Source: G963674505 sp964575975 (GTDB lineage Bacteria > Desulfobacterota > Desulfobacteria > Desulfobacterales > SKZT01). From it: a DNA stretch of 35,117 bases. The translations under genes were made by a program, and so were the position numbers. The first letter of the stretch is position 1. Every line of letters starts with the position of its first letter. Positions 14,751-23,037 of this stretch are shown here, piece by piece. The stretch lies in assembly GCA_964575975.1 (NCBI GenBank), contig CAZNTU010000033.1, positions 1 to 35,117 on the forward strand. Direction: 5' to 3'. Below the pieces are notes generated by a model. The model had not been told where the DNA came from. It ran no database searches and saw only the letters and a list, made by a program, of their open reading frames with translations.

Positions 14751-15869
14751 ATGAAAACGGAACATCGCGTCATTTTCGAAGACGCCGGAAACATGGAAGA
14801 CGTCGAGAGCGAATCCGTCGATTTGCTGGTCACATCCCCCCCTTATCCTATGATCGAGATGTGGGACGACGTTTTTTCGGTCCGGCAAGACGTGCTCAAG
14901 TCCATTTTAAGAGGGGACGGTTCCGCTGCGATGGAGTCGATGCACGACAAGCTTGCCGAGGTCTGGGCCGAAGTTTATCGGGTCCTCAAATCCGGGGCGA
15001 TCGCATGCGTGAACGTCGGAGACGCCACCAGGACCTTGGAAGGGAACTTTTGCCTGTATACCAACCACTCCGTTATTCAAACCCGTATGCAAAAACTGGG
15101 CTTCGTGTCTCTCCCCTCGATCCTGTGGAGAAAGCAGACCAACGCGCCCAACAAGTTCATGGGGTCGGGCATGCTTCCGCCCAACGCCTACGTGACTCTC
15201 GAGCACGAATACATCCTGGTTTTTCGAAAGGGGCGGGGCAAAAGGCCGTTCCAATCCGAAGGGCAAAAGCGGGTTCGCCGGGAAAGCGCCTATTTCTGGG
15301 AGGAAAGAAACGTCTGGTTTTCGGACGTGTGGACGGACCTGAAGGGGACGGGGCAGAACATGGCCGAAAAGGAAGCACGGGAGAGAAGCGGGGCGTTTCC
15401 TTTCGAACTGGCCTATCGTCTGGTCAACATGTTTTCGGTCAAGGGCGACCTCGTGCTGGATCCCTTCCTAGGCACTGGAACCACCATGTTCGCCGCCATG
15501 GCCTCCGCCAGAAATTCCATCGGGTACGAAATCGATCCCGGCCTGGAAAAGACGATCGGATCGAAACTGCCCGACATCGTTTCCCTTGCGGAGGCAAGGA
15601 CCCGCGAGCGGCTGGAGAGGCACGTCGATTTCATCGAGGAACGCTTCCGTAAAAAGGGCTCTTTCCAGCACTGCAACATTCACTACGGGTTCCCCGTTGT
15701 GACGGCCCAAGAAAAGCAGATCGTTTTCAATCCTCCGGAATCGGTGGAAAAGACGGCGGAAAATCGCTTTCTCGTCCGGCACTGCGAAGAACCCGCGAAA
15801 GAATTCGTTTCGGATTGGGAGGGCTATTTTGCCGCAGGCCGCGATTTTGGCGTCAAAGAAATTCGGTAA
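14751..15869 (+). CDS. Orphan beta-class DNA methyltransferase (N4-cytosine/N6-adenine type)
   Basis: This 372-residue methyltransferase has catalytic motif IV TSPPY at 28-32 ahead of the SAM-binding motif I DPFLGTGTT at 237-245, which is the beta-group order. Other support is WAEVYRVLKSGAIACVNVGD (about 72-91), the conserved HEYILVFRKG and FPFELAYRLVNMFS just before motif I. TSPPY is commonest in N4-cytosine enzymes but does not exclude N6-adenine. The sequence between motifs IV and I, with NKFMGSGMLPPNAYVTLEHE, is the likely target-recognition region. I start it at 14751, where similarity begins, although the ribosome site is weak. No restriction endonuclease lies beside it, so it may be a regulatory or solitary enzyme. 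Confidence 0.88.
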   Translation: MKTEHRVIFEDAGNMEDVESESVDLLVTSPPYPMIEMWDDVFSVRQDVLKSILRGDGSAAMESMHDKLAEVWAEVYRVLKSGAIACVNVGDATRTLEGNFCLYTNHSVIQTRMQKLGFVSLPSILWRKQTNAPNKFMGSGMLPPNAYVTLEHEYILVFRKGRGKRPFQSEGQKRVRRESAYFWEERNVWFSDVWTDLKGTGQNMAEKEARERSGAFPFELAYRLVNMFSVKGDLVLDPFLGTGTTMFAAMASARNSIGYEIDPGLEKTIGSKLPDIVSLAEARTRERLERHVDFIEERFRKKGSFQHCNIHYGFPVVTAQEKQIVFNPPESVEKTAENRFLVRHCEEPAKEFVSDWEGYFAAGRDFGVKEIR

Positions 15870-15887
15870 AATAGAAAAGGAGGAAAT

Positions 15888-16055
15888 ATGATCGGATGTA
15901 AAACTTGCATGTTCAGAGCGAAATACGACAAAAATCCCCGATCCTTGCTCGGGCGTTTGTGGAAATGGCATGCCGGATGGTGTCCCGGTTGGAAATCCTA
16001 TCTCAAGTCTCTTCCAGAGGAGGAGAGAAAGGAACTTGAGAAACGCTATCGTTAA
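15888..16055 (+). CDS. Small CxxC/WCPGW protein of unknown function
   Basis: This 55-codon gene has an excellent ribosome site (AAGGAGG, ending four bases before the ATG). The product starts MIGCKTCMFRAKYDKNP, with a CxxC pair at residues 4 and 7. It continues with RLWKWHAGWCPGWKSYL (a third cysteine, a histidine and several tryptophans) and ends in the charged helix LPEEERKELEKRYR. I recognise the pattern from short uncharacterised proteins of anaerobic deltaproteobacteria; the cysteines and histidine could bind metal. It is 18 bases downstream of the methyltransferase on the same strand, so the two are probably cotranscribed. No function is assigned. Confidence 0.8.
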   Translation: MIGCKTCMFRAKYDKNPRSLLGRLWKWHAGWCPGWKSYLKSLPEEERKELEKRYR

Positions 16056-16375
16056 TTTCGAGGATTGTCGACATCCATTCGGTTTTTTCCGTTTCGACGG
16101 ACGTTCGGGACAGTCGAGGTTTTTTTGCCTTGGACAGACTCCCGGTTTCTTTGCCTATGAATTTTCCTGGAGTCCCGAGATTTGCGGCAACAGCCCGGAG
16201 GCCCCTTTCAAGAGAACCCCGTCCCTTTCCATCCCCCGCTTGTGCATTACTGTTAATCCGACACTGTCGTCCAAGGCTTTGGTTTGGCATTAATACTTGA
16301 AATTTGAGGTGTTTTGATACAACATTACGGAGTTTTACGAAATTTACGTACCCAAGGAGGAGTTACAAACATAGC
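16056..16375. other. Intergenic region between the small CxxC gene and secA
   Basis: About 320 bases contain no credible coding sequence on either strand. The left part holds a possible weak terminator (16094-16126). The right part becomes AT-richer towards secA and ends in AAGGAGGAG about 15 bases before the secA ATG. I could not pick a promoter with well-matched -35 and -10 boxes. Confidence 0.5.
16094..16126 (+). terminator. Possible weak intrinsic terminator after the small CxxC gene
   Basis: TCGAC at 16094-16098 pairs with GTCGA at 16113-16117, leaving a 14-base loop, followed by GG and seven T residues (16120-16126). The stem is only five pairs, so the U-tract is the stronger part of the evidence. 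Confidence 0.35.
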
Positions 16376-18898
16376 ATGCTAAATTTTCTGACCAAGGTTT
16401 TCGGGAGCAAGAACGAACGGGAACTCAAGAAGCTTCAGCCAACGGTGAATCGGATCAACGAATTGGAGCCCGAAATGGAGGCCATGGGCGACGAGCGGCT
16501 TAGGGAGCAGACGACATTGTTCAAGGGGCGCTTGGCGAACGGGGAGTCGTTGGAATCCGTTTTGCCGGAGGCGTTCGCCACGGTTCGCGAGGCCTCCCGC
16601 AGGACCTTGAAAATGCGGCACTTCGATTGCCAGCTTGTCGGCGGGATGGTTCTGCACCAAGGGACAATCGCGGAAATGAAGACCGGGGAGGGCAAGACCC
16701 TCGTGGCAACCTTGCCCGCCTACTTGAACGCCCTTACCGGAAAGGGCGTGCATATCGTCACGGTCAACGACTATCTCGCATCCCGCGACACGGAATGGAT
16801 GGGGCAAATATTCAGGTTTCTGGGGCTGTCCGTGGGAACGATTCTTCACGGCCTGACGGACAAGGAGAGAAAGGAGGCCTACGGCTCGGACATTACCTAC
16901 GGAACCAACAACGAGTTCGGCTTCGACTATCTCCGCGACAACATGAAATTCCATTACAAGGACATCGTCCAGGGGGACCTCCATTACGCCATCGTGGACG
17001 AGGTGGACAGCATCCTCGTCGACGAGGCCCGGACGCCTCTGATAATCAGCGGGCCGGCGGAACAATCCACCACTCTCTATTACGAAGTCAACGCGATCAT
17101 ACCGAGGTTCAGAAACGACGAGGACTATACCATCGACGAGAAGGCTCGGACCGTGGTGCTTACCGAGGAAGGCGTCGCCAAGGCGGAGAAGGCCCTCGGG
17201 GTCGAAAACCTCTACGATCCCAAGAGCATAGAGATTCTGCACCATGTCAACCAGGCGCTCAAGGCCCACACCCTGTTTAAAAAGGATGTGGACTATATCG
17301 TAAAGAGCGGCGAGGTCGTCATCGTGGACGAGTTCACAGGACGCCTCATGCCGGGGAGGCGCTACAGCGAGGGGTTGCACCAGGCCCTGGAGGCCAAGGA
17401 GAACGTGAAAATCGAGAACGAGAACCAGACCCTCGCCTCCATTACGTTCCAGAACTATTTCAGGATGTACGAGAAACTGGCGGGCATGACCGGAACCGCC
17501 GACACGGAAGCTCCGGAATTCAAGAAGATCTACGACCTCGACGTGATCGTGGTGCCGACCAACAAGAAGATGATCCGGATCGATTTCGCGGACGTCATTT
17601 ACAAGACCAAGAGGGAAAAATACGAGGCCGTCCTGGACGAAATCGTCGAATTGCACGGGAAAGGGCAGCCGGTCCTGGTGGGCACCATATCCATCGACGT
17701 GTCCGAGGATCTCAGCAACCGGCTCAAGAAGCGCGGAGTCAAGCACGAGGTGTTGAACGCCAAGCATCACGAAAAGGAGGCCGAGATAGTCGCACTGGCG
17801 GGGCAGAAGGGTTCGGTCACCATATCGACCAACATGGCGGGACGTGGAACCGACATTGTTCTGGGCGAGGGCGTTCCGGAACTGGGGGGACTTCATATCC
17901 TGGGTACCGAGAGGCACGAGAGCCGCCGGATCGACAACCAGTTGAGGGGCCGTTCCGGACGGCAGGGCGACCCGGGATCGTCCAGGTTCTATCTTTCCTT
18001 GGAGGACGACCTGCTGAGGATCTTCGGGGGCGAGCGGATGCAGGGCATTATGGAGAAGCTGGGCATGGAGGAGGGCGAACCCATCGAGCACAACCTGATC
18101 TCCAGGGCTATCGAAAACGCCCAGAGCAAAGTGGAGGCCCGCAACTTCGACATCAGGAAGCACCTGCTGGAATACGACGACGTCATGAACCAGCAAAGGG
18201 AGGTGATCTATCGGCACAGGCGCGAGGCGCTCGGCGGCAAGAGCTTGAAGGAGGATATCGAGGACATGATCGTCCAGAAAGCCGACGAGATTGCCCATTC
18301 CATTGCCGACGAACGAGTTCCCGCCGAGGAGTGGGACCTGAAAGGCCTTGAAGAGGCCGTATACAAGCAATTCTTTTTCAGGTTGCCGCCTTTGGAGCCG
18401 GAAGCTTTGGACGGCCTTACCGCCGACGGCCTCGCCGAATATATCGAGCAGGAGGCGACAAGGGTCTATCAGGATAAGGAGGCCGAAATAGGGGAGGAGG
18501 ATTTCAGGTATTTGGAGCGCATGGTGATGCTCCAGACCGTGGACTCTCTTTGGAAAGACCACCTCTTGTCCATGGACCATTTGAAGGAGGGCATCGGGCT
18601 TAGAGGCTACGCCCAGCAGAACCCCTTGGTGGTATACAAGAAAGAAGGCTACGAAATGTTCGAGGAAATGGTCTCCAGGATTCAGGAGGAGACTCTGTCC
18701 ATTCTTTTCCGGATACAGGTGGCCAAGCGCGGGGCGATCGAGGACCTGCAAAAGCCAAAGCAGCAACAGCTCGTTTTTTCCAGCGGAAAGGAAGACGCGA
18801 GGAAAAAGCCTGTTCAGCGAAAGGAGAAGAAGGTGGGCCGCAACGATCCCTGTCCGTGCGGCAGCGGGAAAAAATTCAAGAAATGTTGCGGGAGCTAG
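16376..18898 (+). CDS. secA: Preprotein translocase ATPase SecA
   Basis: This 840-residue SecA is the normal bacterial length. It drives preproteins through SecYEG by ATP hydrolysis. NBD1 has Walker A MKTGEGKT at 101-108 and Walker B-region AIVDEVDSILVDEARTPL at about 205-222. Preprotein-binding and scaffold regions follow (NYFRMYEKLAGMTGTA; the helicase motif TNMAGRGTDIVLGEG; RRIDNQLRGRSGRQGDPG). The C-terminal zinc-binding SEC-C tail CPCGSGKKFKKCC is intact and serves in SecB or lipid contact. The ATG at 16376 is supported by homology (LNFLTKVFGSKNEREL) and by AAGGAGGAG upstream, though the spacing is long (about 15 bases). It stands alone between two non-coding gaps of more than 300 bases. 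Confidence 0.99.
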   Translation: MLNFLTKVFGSKNERELKKLQPTVNRINELEPEMEAMGDERLREQTTLFKGRLANGESLESVLPEAFATVREASRRTLKMRHFDCQLVGGMVLHQGTIAEMKTGEGKTLVATLPAYLNALTGKGVHIVTVNDYLASRDTEWMGQIFRFLGLSVGTILHGLTDKERKEAYGSDITYGTNNEFGFDYLRDNMKFHYKDIVQGDLHYAIVDEVDSILVDEARTPLIISGPAEQSTTLYYEVNAIIPRFRNDEDYTIDEKARTVVLTEEGVAKAEKALGVENLYDPKSIEILHHVNQALKAHTLFKKDVDYIVKSGEVVIVDEFTGRLMPGRRYSEGLHQALEAKENVKIENENQTLASITFQNYFRMYEKLAGMTGTADTEAPEFKKIYDLDVIVVPTNKKMIRIDFADVIYKTKREKYEAVLDEIVELHGKGQPVLVGTISIDVSEDLSNRLKKRGVKHEVLNAKHHEKEAEIVALAGQKGSVTISTNMAGRGTDIVLGEGVPELGGLHILGTERHESRRIDNQLRGRSGRQGDPGSSRFYLSLEDDLLRIFGGERMQGIMEKLGMEEGEPIEHNLISRAIENAQSKVEARNFDIRKHLLEYDDVMNQQREVIYRHRREALGGKSLKEDIEDMIVQKADEIAHSIADERVPAEEWDLKGLEEAVYKQFFFRLPPLEPEALDGLTADGLAEYIEQEATRVYQDKEAEIGEEDFRYLERMVMLQTVDSLWKDHLLSMDHLKEGIGLRGYAQQNPLVVYKKEGYEMFEEMVSRIQEETLSILFRIQVAKRGAIEDLQKPKQQQLVFSSGKEDARKKPVQRKEKKVGRNDPCPCGSGKKFKKCCGS

Positions 18899-19127
18899 GT
18901 TTCGGACTCCTTCGGACTGTTTCAAACCCGTCAAACTCGTTCCCACGCGAAGCGCTCGAGTTTATACGCATCTCGATTCGAGCGCCTATATTATAATTAT
19001 ACGTTTGAGAAACGCGAGAACATTTCGCGTCCGCATCCCAGGCAGCGACCCTCATCCATAACCCGCCCTTTGCAAATCCGTTCCCGAGTATTATCGTACC
19101 GACCGCAGCCTAATTTAGGCGGACCGG
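18899..19127. other. Non-coding region after secA with stem-loop and AT-rich box
   Basis: No gene is seen. An exact 8-bp inverted repeat, GCGCTCGA at 18952-18959 and TCGAGCGC at 18978-18985, forms a hairpin with an 18-base loop. It is followed by AT-rich sequence with a perfect TATAAT at 18992-18997. There is no T-tract, so it is not a standard terminator, and no good -35 stands 17 bases before the TATAAT. A short direct repeat, TTCGGACT, occurs twice just after the secA stop. Confidence 0.4.
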
Positions 19128-19156
19128 TTGAACGGGGGGCGGAAAGGGTTTAAAAT
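19128..19156 (+). promoter_or_regulatory. Predicted sigma-70-type promoter for clpS-clpA-aat
   Basis: TTGAAC at 19128-19133 and TAAAAT at 19151-19156 are separated by exactly 17 bases (4 of 6 and 5 of 6 consensus matches). This places the transcript start near 19163 and gives clpS a leader of about 155 bases. A similar AT-rich box (TTTTAAAATTATATAG) recurs at about 19282-19297 without a good -35. Confidence 0.5.
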
Positions 19157-19318
19157 ATATACGAATTATGGTATTGATTCGTTTCAGAATTTCAGCGTCG
19201 AATGCAAAACAAGCGGTTCCAGGCCGAATCCGATCGTTCCGGCGAATTTCATCCCATATTTCAACCTGCCGATTCGATAGGTTTTAAAATTATATAGACG
19301 GAGGGTGTTTGAGGCGAC

Positions 19319-19633
19319 ATGAGTGAATTCAAGACCGATATCGAGGAACAGGTTGTAACCAAGACCCGCGAAAAGGTCAAACGGCCTAGTCTTTATAAAG
19401 TTCTTTTGCATAACGACGATTTTACCACGATGGAGTTCGTGGTGGAGATTCTAATGAGCGTATTCGGTAAATCACCCGAGGATGCGACAAGAATTATGTT
19501 GAACGTACATAAAAGAGGAATCGGCCTTTGCGGTGTTTATACGTACGAAATCGCGGAAACCAAGGTCGATCGCGTGCATTTCCTCGCGAGGGAACACGGT
19601 TTCCCATTAAGATGCAGCATGGAAAAGGAGTAG
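19319..19633 (+). CDS. clpS: ATP-dependent Clp protease adaptor ClpS
   Basis: This 104-residue ClpS has a flexible N-terminal extension (about 1-24), then RPSLYKVLLHNDDFTTMEFV, which holds the asparagine-aspartate pair that binds the alpha-amino group of an N-degron. It continues with GKSPEDATRIMLNVHKRG, containing the histidine of the binding pocket, and ends with YTYEIAETKVDRVHFLARE. It hands proteins bearing Leu, Phe, Trp or Tyr N-termini to ClpA. The order clpS-clpA-aat, with three bases between clpS and clpA, places adaptor, unfoldase and N-degron-creating transferase in one transcript. The ATG at 19319 has GAGG four bases upstream and GGAGGG further up. Confidence 0.97.
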   Translation: MSEFKTDIEEQVVTKTREKVKRPSLYKVLLHNDDFTTMEFVVEILMSVFGKSPEDATRIMLNVHKRGIGLCGVYTYEIAETKVDRVHFLAREHGFPLRCSMEKE

Positions 19634-19636
19634 ACC

Positions 19637-21877
19637 ATGATCAGCAGAGAATTAAGCCTGACGTTGGGCTTTGCGGTAAAAGAGGCCAAAAGAAGAAGAC
19701 ACGAGCATGTGTGTTTGGAGCATGTTTTGTTCGCGATTCTTCACGATTCCGTCGGGACGGAGATAATAGAAAACTGCGGGGGCAACGTCGATGCCCTCAA
19801 GAGGTCGCTCGAGGAATTTTTCCAGAAGGAAATGTCGAGCGTCCCCGAAGGCAACGACTATGTGTTGCAGCAAACGGTCGGGTTCCAGAGAGTTATCCAG
19901 AGAGCGGTGAACCAAGCGCGGAGCGCCGAAAAAAGCGAGGTGGCCGTAGGCGACATACTGGCGTCCATGTTCAAGGAAAAGGATTCGCACGCGGTTTATT
20001 TTCTGCAAGGGGAGGGGATCAACAGGCTGGACGTCCTGAACTACATTTCCCATAACGTGTCGAAGATGCCCTACAAGGAAGGCCCGGCCGGACTAGTGAA
20101 AACGGAGACTCAACCTGAAAAGAAGAAAAACGGAAATCCCTTGGAGATGTTCACTCTGGATCTCGTGAAAATGGCCCGGGAAGGACGCCTCGATCCGTTG
20201 ATCGGGCGTCAGACGGAACTGGAGAGGACCATTCAGGTGCTTTGCCGTCGGAGAAAGAACAATCCGGTGTTCGTCGGAGATCCCGGGGTCGGAAAGACGG
20301 CCATGGCCGAGGGCCTCGCCCAGATGGTGGCCAGCGGGGACATTCCCGACCTTCTGACCGACGTTCGTATCTATTCGCTAGACTTGGGGGCGTTGCTCGC
20401 CGGCACCAAATTCAGGGGCGATTTCGAGCAGAGGCTAAAGAGCGTGCTGGCCTCCTTGAAGAAGGAGAAAAACGCCATTTTGTTCATCGACGAAATCCAT
20501 ACGATCGTGGGCGCCGGGGCCACCAGCAGCGGCTCCATGGACGCCAGCAACATCTTGAAGCCTTCGTTGACCACCGGCGAACTCAGGTGTATAGGCTCGA
20601 CCACGTACGAAGAGTTCAAGAACCATTTCGAGAAGGACAGGGCGCTGTCCCGCAGGTTCGAAAAGATCGAAATCTCGGAGCCGACGGTCGCCGAAAGCGT
20701 CAAGATTTTGAAGGGGCTTCGTTCCAGGTACGAAGAGCACCACGACATCGAATATACCGATTCGGCTTTGAAAGCGGCTTGCGAGCTGTCGGCCAAGTAT
20801 CTGAACGACCGTTTCCTGCCCGACAAGGCGATCGACGTCATCGACGAGGCGGGCGCTTTCATCCGTCTTAGCGGCGATCCCCGGAGGAAAAAGATTCATC
20901 CGGTGGATATCGAGAAAATCGTGGCGAAAATGGCCAGGATTCCTACCGTGAGCGTATCCACCTCCGACAAGACCAAGCTGGAGAACTTGGAGGGCAAGCT
21001 CAAGGAGGTGGTGTACGGGCAGGACGAGGCCATCAAGTCGCTGGTCAAATCCATCAAACGTTCCCGGGCCGGTCTGGGAATTCCGGGAAGACCCATCGGA
21101 TCGTTCTTGTTCACCGGCCCCACCGGCGTGGGCAAAACCGAGGTCGCCAGAAGGATCGCGTCGATTCTGGACGTGGAATTCATGCGGTACGACATGAGCG
21201 AATACATGGAGAAGCACGCTGTCGCCCGGTTGATCGGCGCGCCTCCGGGATACATCGGGTTCGACCAGGGAGGCCTTTTGACAGACGGCGTCCGCAAGCA
21301 TCCCCACAGCGTGCTCCTGATGGACGAAATCGAGAAGGCGCACCCGGACCTCTTCAACATCTTGCTGCAGGTCCTCGACTACGCCACCCTGACCGACAAC
21401 AACGGCAAGAAAGCCGATTTCAGGAACGTCATCATCATCATGACGTCCAACGCCGGCGCCAGGGAGATGAGCACGCAGGCCATAGGATTCGGGGACGCGA
21501 AATACGATTCCGAGGGCAAGGGCAAGAAGGCGATCGAGAATTTTTTCAGCCCCGAGTTCAGAAACCGGCTGGACGGGATCATTACCTTCAGCGCGCTCAG
21601 CCAGGAGATCATGGAAATGGTGGTCGACAAGTTCATAGGCGAGTTGAACGAACAACTCGGGGCCAGGAAGGTGGCGCTGACGATATCGCCGGCCGCGAGG
21701 ACCTTGCTCGCTCGCAAGGGGCACGACCCTCGCTACGGAGCGCGTCCGCTGTCAAGGGTCATCCAGACGGAGATCAAGGACCAGCTTTCCGACGAAATCC
21801 TGTTCGGCAAGCTTGTCAAAGGAGGCCACGTTTCCGTCGATGTCAAAGAAGACCGGCTTATTTTCGATTTCGATTGA
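19637..21877 (+). CDS. clpA: ClpA, ATP-dependent unfoldase of the ClpAP protease
   Basis: This 746-residue AAA+ protein has an N-domain of two Clp repeats (1-140) that docks ClpS. D1 has Walker A GDPGVGKT at 214-221 and Walker B ILFIDEIHT. D2 has Walker A GPTGVGKT at 494-501 and the segment SVLLMDEIEKAHPD. There is no ClpB-type middle domain, which separates it from ClpB and ClpC. An IGF tripeptide in QAIGFGDAKYD is in the expected place for the ClpP-docking loop; clpP itself is elsewhere. AAGGAG precedes the ATG by seven bases. The stop overlaps the aat start (TGATG), so the downstream transferase is probably translated by reinitiation. Confidence 0.98.
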   Translation: MISRELSLTLGFAVKEAKRRRHEHVCLEHVLFAILHDSVGTEIIENCGGNVDALKRSLEEFFQKEMSSVPEGNDYVLQQTVGFQRVIQRAVNQARSAEKSEVAVGDILASMFKEKDSHAVYFLQGEGINRLDVLNYISHNVSKMPYKEGPAGLVKTETQPEKKKNGNPLEMFTLDLVKMAREGRLDPLIGRQTELERTIQVLCRRRKNNPVFVGDPGVGKTAMAEGLAQMVASGDIPDLLTDVRIYSLDLGALLAGTKFRGDFEQRLKSVLASLKKEKNAILFIDEIHTIVGAGATSSGSMDASNILKPSLTTGELRCIGSTTYEEFKNHFEKDRALSRRFEKIEISEPTVAESVKILKGLRSRYEEHHDIEYTDSALKAACELSAKYLNDRFLPDKAIDVIDEAGAFIRLSGDPRRKKIHPVDIEKIVAKMARIPTVSVSTSDKTKLENLEGKLKEVVYGQDEAIKSLVKSIKRSRAGLGIPGRPIGSFLFTGPTGVGKTEVARRIASILDVEFMRYDMSEYMEKHAVARLIGAPPGYIGFDQGGLLTDGVRKHPHSVLLMDEIEKAHPDLFNILLQVLDYATLTDNNGKKADFRNVIIIMTSNAGAREMSTQAIGFGDAKYDSEGKGKKAIENFFSPEFRNRLDGIITFSALSQEIMEMVVDKFIGELNEQLGARKVALTISPAARTLLARKGHDPRYGARPLSRVIQTEIKDQLSDEILFGKLVKGGHVSVDVKEDRLIFDFD

Positions 21878-22608
21878 TGCCGGTATTTCTGCTGTCGGAA
21901 AGATTATCTTTTCCTCCGCCCCACTTCGCGAGAAAAGACGGGCTCCTGGCTTTAGGCGGCGACCTGAGCCAGGAGCGCCTCCTTTCCGCCTACCGAAGCG
22001 GCATTTTCCCCTGGTATTCCCCCGGAGAGCCGATCTTGTGGTGGTCTCCCGATCCCAGGCTCGTCTTGTTTCCCGAGGAACTGCGCGTTTCGCAAAGTCT
22101 GAAAAGGACGATCCGGAAAGACGTTTTCACGATCACGATGGACACGGCTTTTCCCCGGGTGATCGAGCTTTGCGCGCGAACGAGACTGGATCAAGGCCAG
22201 CTCACCTGGATCGTCCCCGACATGATAAACGCCTATTGCGACCTTCACCGGTCGGGTTACGCGCATTCGGTGGAGGCGTGGCACGAGGGAAGTCTGGCCG
22301 GGGGACTCTACGGGCTCGCCCTGGGAAAAGCGTTTTCCGGCGAGTCCATGTTTTCCCGGGTCACCGACGCATCGAAAACGGCGTTCGTCTATCTCGTGAC
22401 TTTCCTCGAAATCCTCGGGTTCGAATTCGTCGATTGCCAAGTGGCAACGAACCATCTCGTGAGTTTCGGAGCCAGGGAAATCCCCAGGAAGAGTTTTCTG
22501 AAACGATTGAAAAAGACCCTGGAGGCGCCGGACACGAGAGGCAAATGGAACCCTCGAACGGATTTGCTCAAGGAGCTTGTCTTGACAAGGAAACGGAAAG
22601 TCGAATAA
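21877..22608 (+). CDS. aat: Leucyl/phenylalanyl-tRNA--protein transferase
   Basis: This 243-residue Aat adds Leu or Phe from aminoacyl-tRNA to proteins with N-terminal Lys or Arg, making the N-degron that ClpS reads. Family blocks are clear: LSFPPPHFARKDGLLALGGD, SAYRSGIFPWYSPGEPILWW, SPDPRLVLFP, the catalytic-domain HSVEAWHEGSLAGGLYG and GKAFSGESMFSRVTDASKTA, and the C-terminal FVDCQVATNHLVSFGA. The ATG at 21877 overlaps the clpA TGA. A TTG three bases earlier is also in frame but less likely. Length is normal. It completes a local N-degron pathway apart from ClpP. Confidence 0.97.
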   Translation: MPVFLLSERLSFPPPHFARKDGLLALGGDLSQERLLSAYRSGIFPWYSPGEPILWWSPDPRLVLFPEELRVSQSLKRTIRKDVFTITMDTAFPRVIELCARTRLDQGQLTWIVPDMINAYCDLHRSGYAHSVEAWHEGSLAGGLYGLALGKAFSGESMFSRVTDASKTAFVYLVTFLEILGFEFVDCQVATNHLVSFGAREIPRKSFLKRLKKTLEAPDTRGKWNPRTDLLKELVLTRKRKVE

Positions 22609-22659
22609 AAACGGTCGTGTCGGCTTTGACATCGGCCATTTCCAAAGGGGAGGCATTTT

Positions 22660-22992
22660 ATGAAGGACGATTGCTTGTTTTGTTCCATCGCGCAGGGCAA
22701 GACGGACACGCATTTCCTCTACGAGGACGACGACGTCGTCGTTTTCAGGGACAAGTATCCGCACAGACCCGTTCACCTGTTGATCGTACCCAGGAAACAC
22801 ATCAGAAGCGTCAACGACCTCGAGCCCGGCGACCTGGAAATCGTGGGAAAAATGATCGACAGGGCGCGCCTGACGGCCAAGGACGTCAAGATCGACCAGG
22901 AAGGCTACAAGCTTCTTTTCAACGTGGAAAGGGGAGGGGGGCAGGTGATTTTCCATCTGCACTTGCATTTGATGAGCGGCCGAAGAGAATAG
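22660..22992 (+). CDS. HIT-family nucleotide phosphoramidase/hydrolase (Hint-like)
   Basis: This 110-residue HIT protein begins MKDDCLFCSIAQGK, with the two zinc-ligand cysteines C5 and C8. It has FRDKYPHRPVHLLIVPRKHI in the core and the catalytic histidine triad H99-L-H101-L-H103 near the C-terminus. Hint-type enzymes hydrolyse purine nucleoside phosphoramidates and acyl-adenylates. GGGGAGG seven to eight bases ahead of the ATG sets the start. It lies about 50 bases after aat on the same strand and may be the last gene of that operon. The cellular substrate is unknown. Confidence 0.94.
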   Translation: MKDDCLFCSIAQGKTDTHFLYEDDDVVVFRDKYPHRPVHLLIVPRKHIRSVNDLEPGDLEIVGKMIDRARLTAKDVKIDQEGYKLLFNVERGGGQVIFHLHLHLMSGRRE

Positions 22993-23037
22993 CGCCGATT
23001 TTCCGCCTCCGGGGCGGGTCATGGAAGCACGGGTGCC

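Noticed and set aside
16379..18946. An 855-codon open frame on the minus strand opposite secA
   Set aside because: It is fully antisense to a clear SecA, has no family similarity, and is rich in His, Leu and Val as expected from the complement of a GC-rich gene. Similar antisense frames opposite radA, clpA and the sensor kinase were dropped for the same reason.
19184..19411. A 75-codon minus-strand frame overlapping the clpS start, with beta-barrel-like residues
   Set aside because: It has no ribosome site, overlaps clpS antisense and covers the predicted clpS promoter and leader. The porin-like look comes from alternating aromatic residues in a short frame.
22993..23037. A cobalamin riboswitch ahead of the BtuF-like gene
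   Set aside because: Only 45 bases separate it from the HIT gene, far too short for the roughly 200-nucleotide riboswitch, and no B12-box-like sequence is seen.
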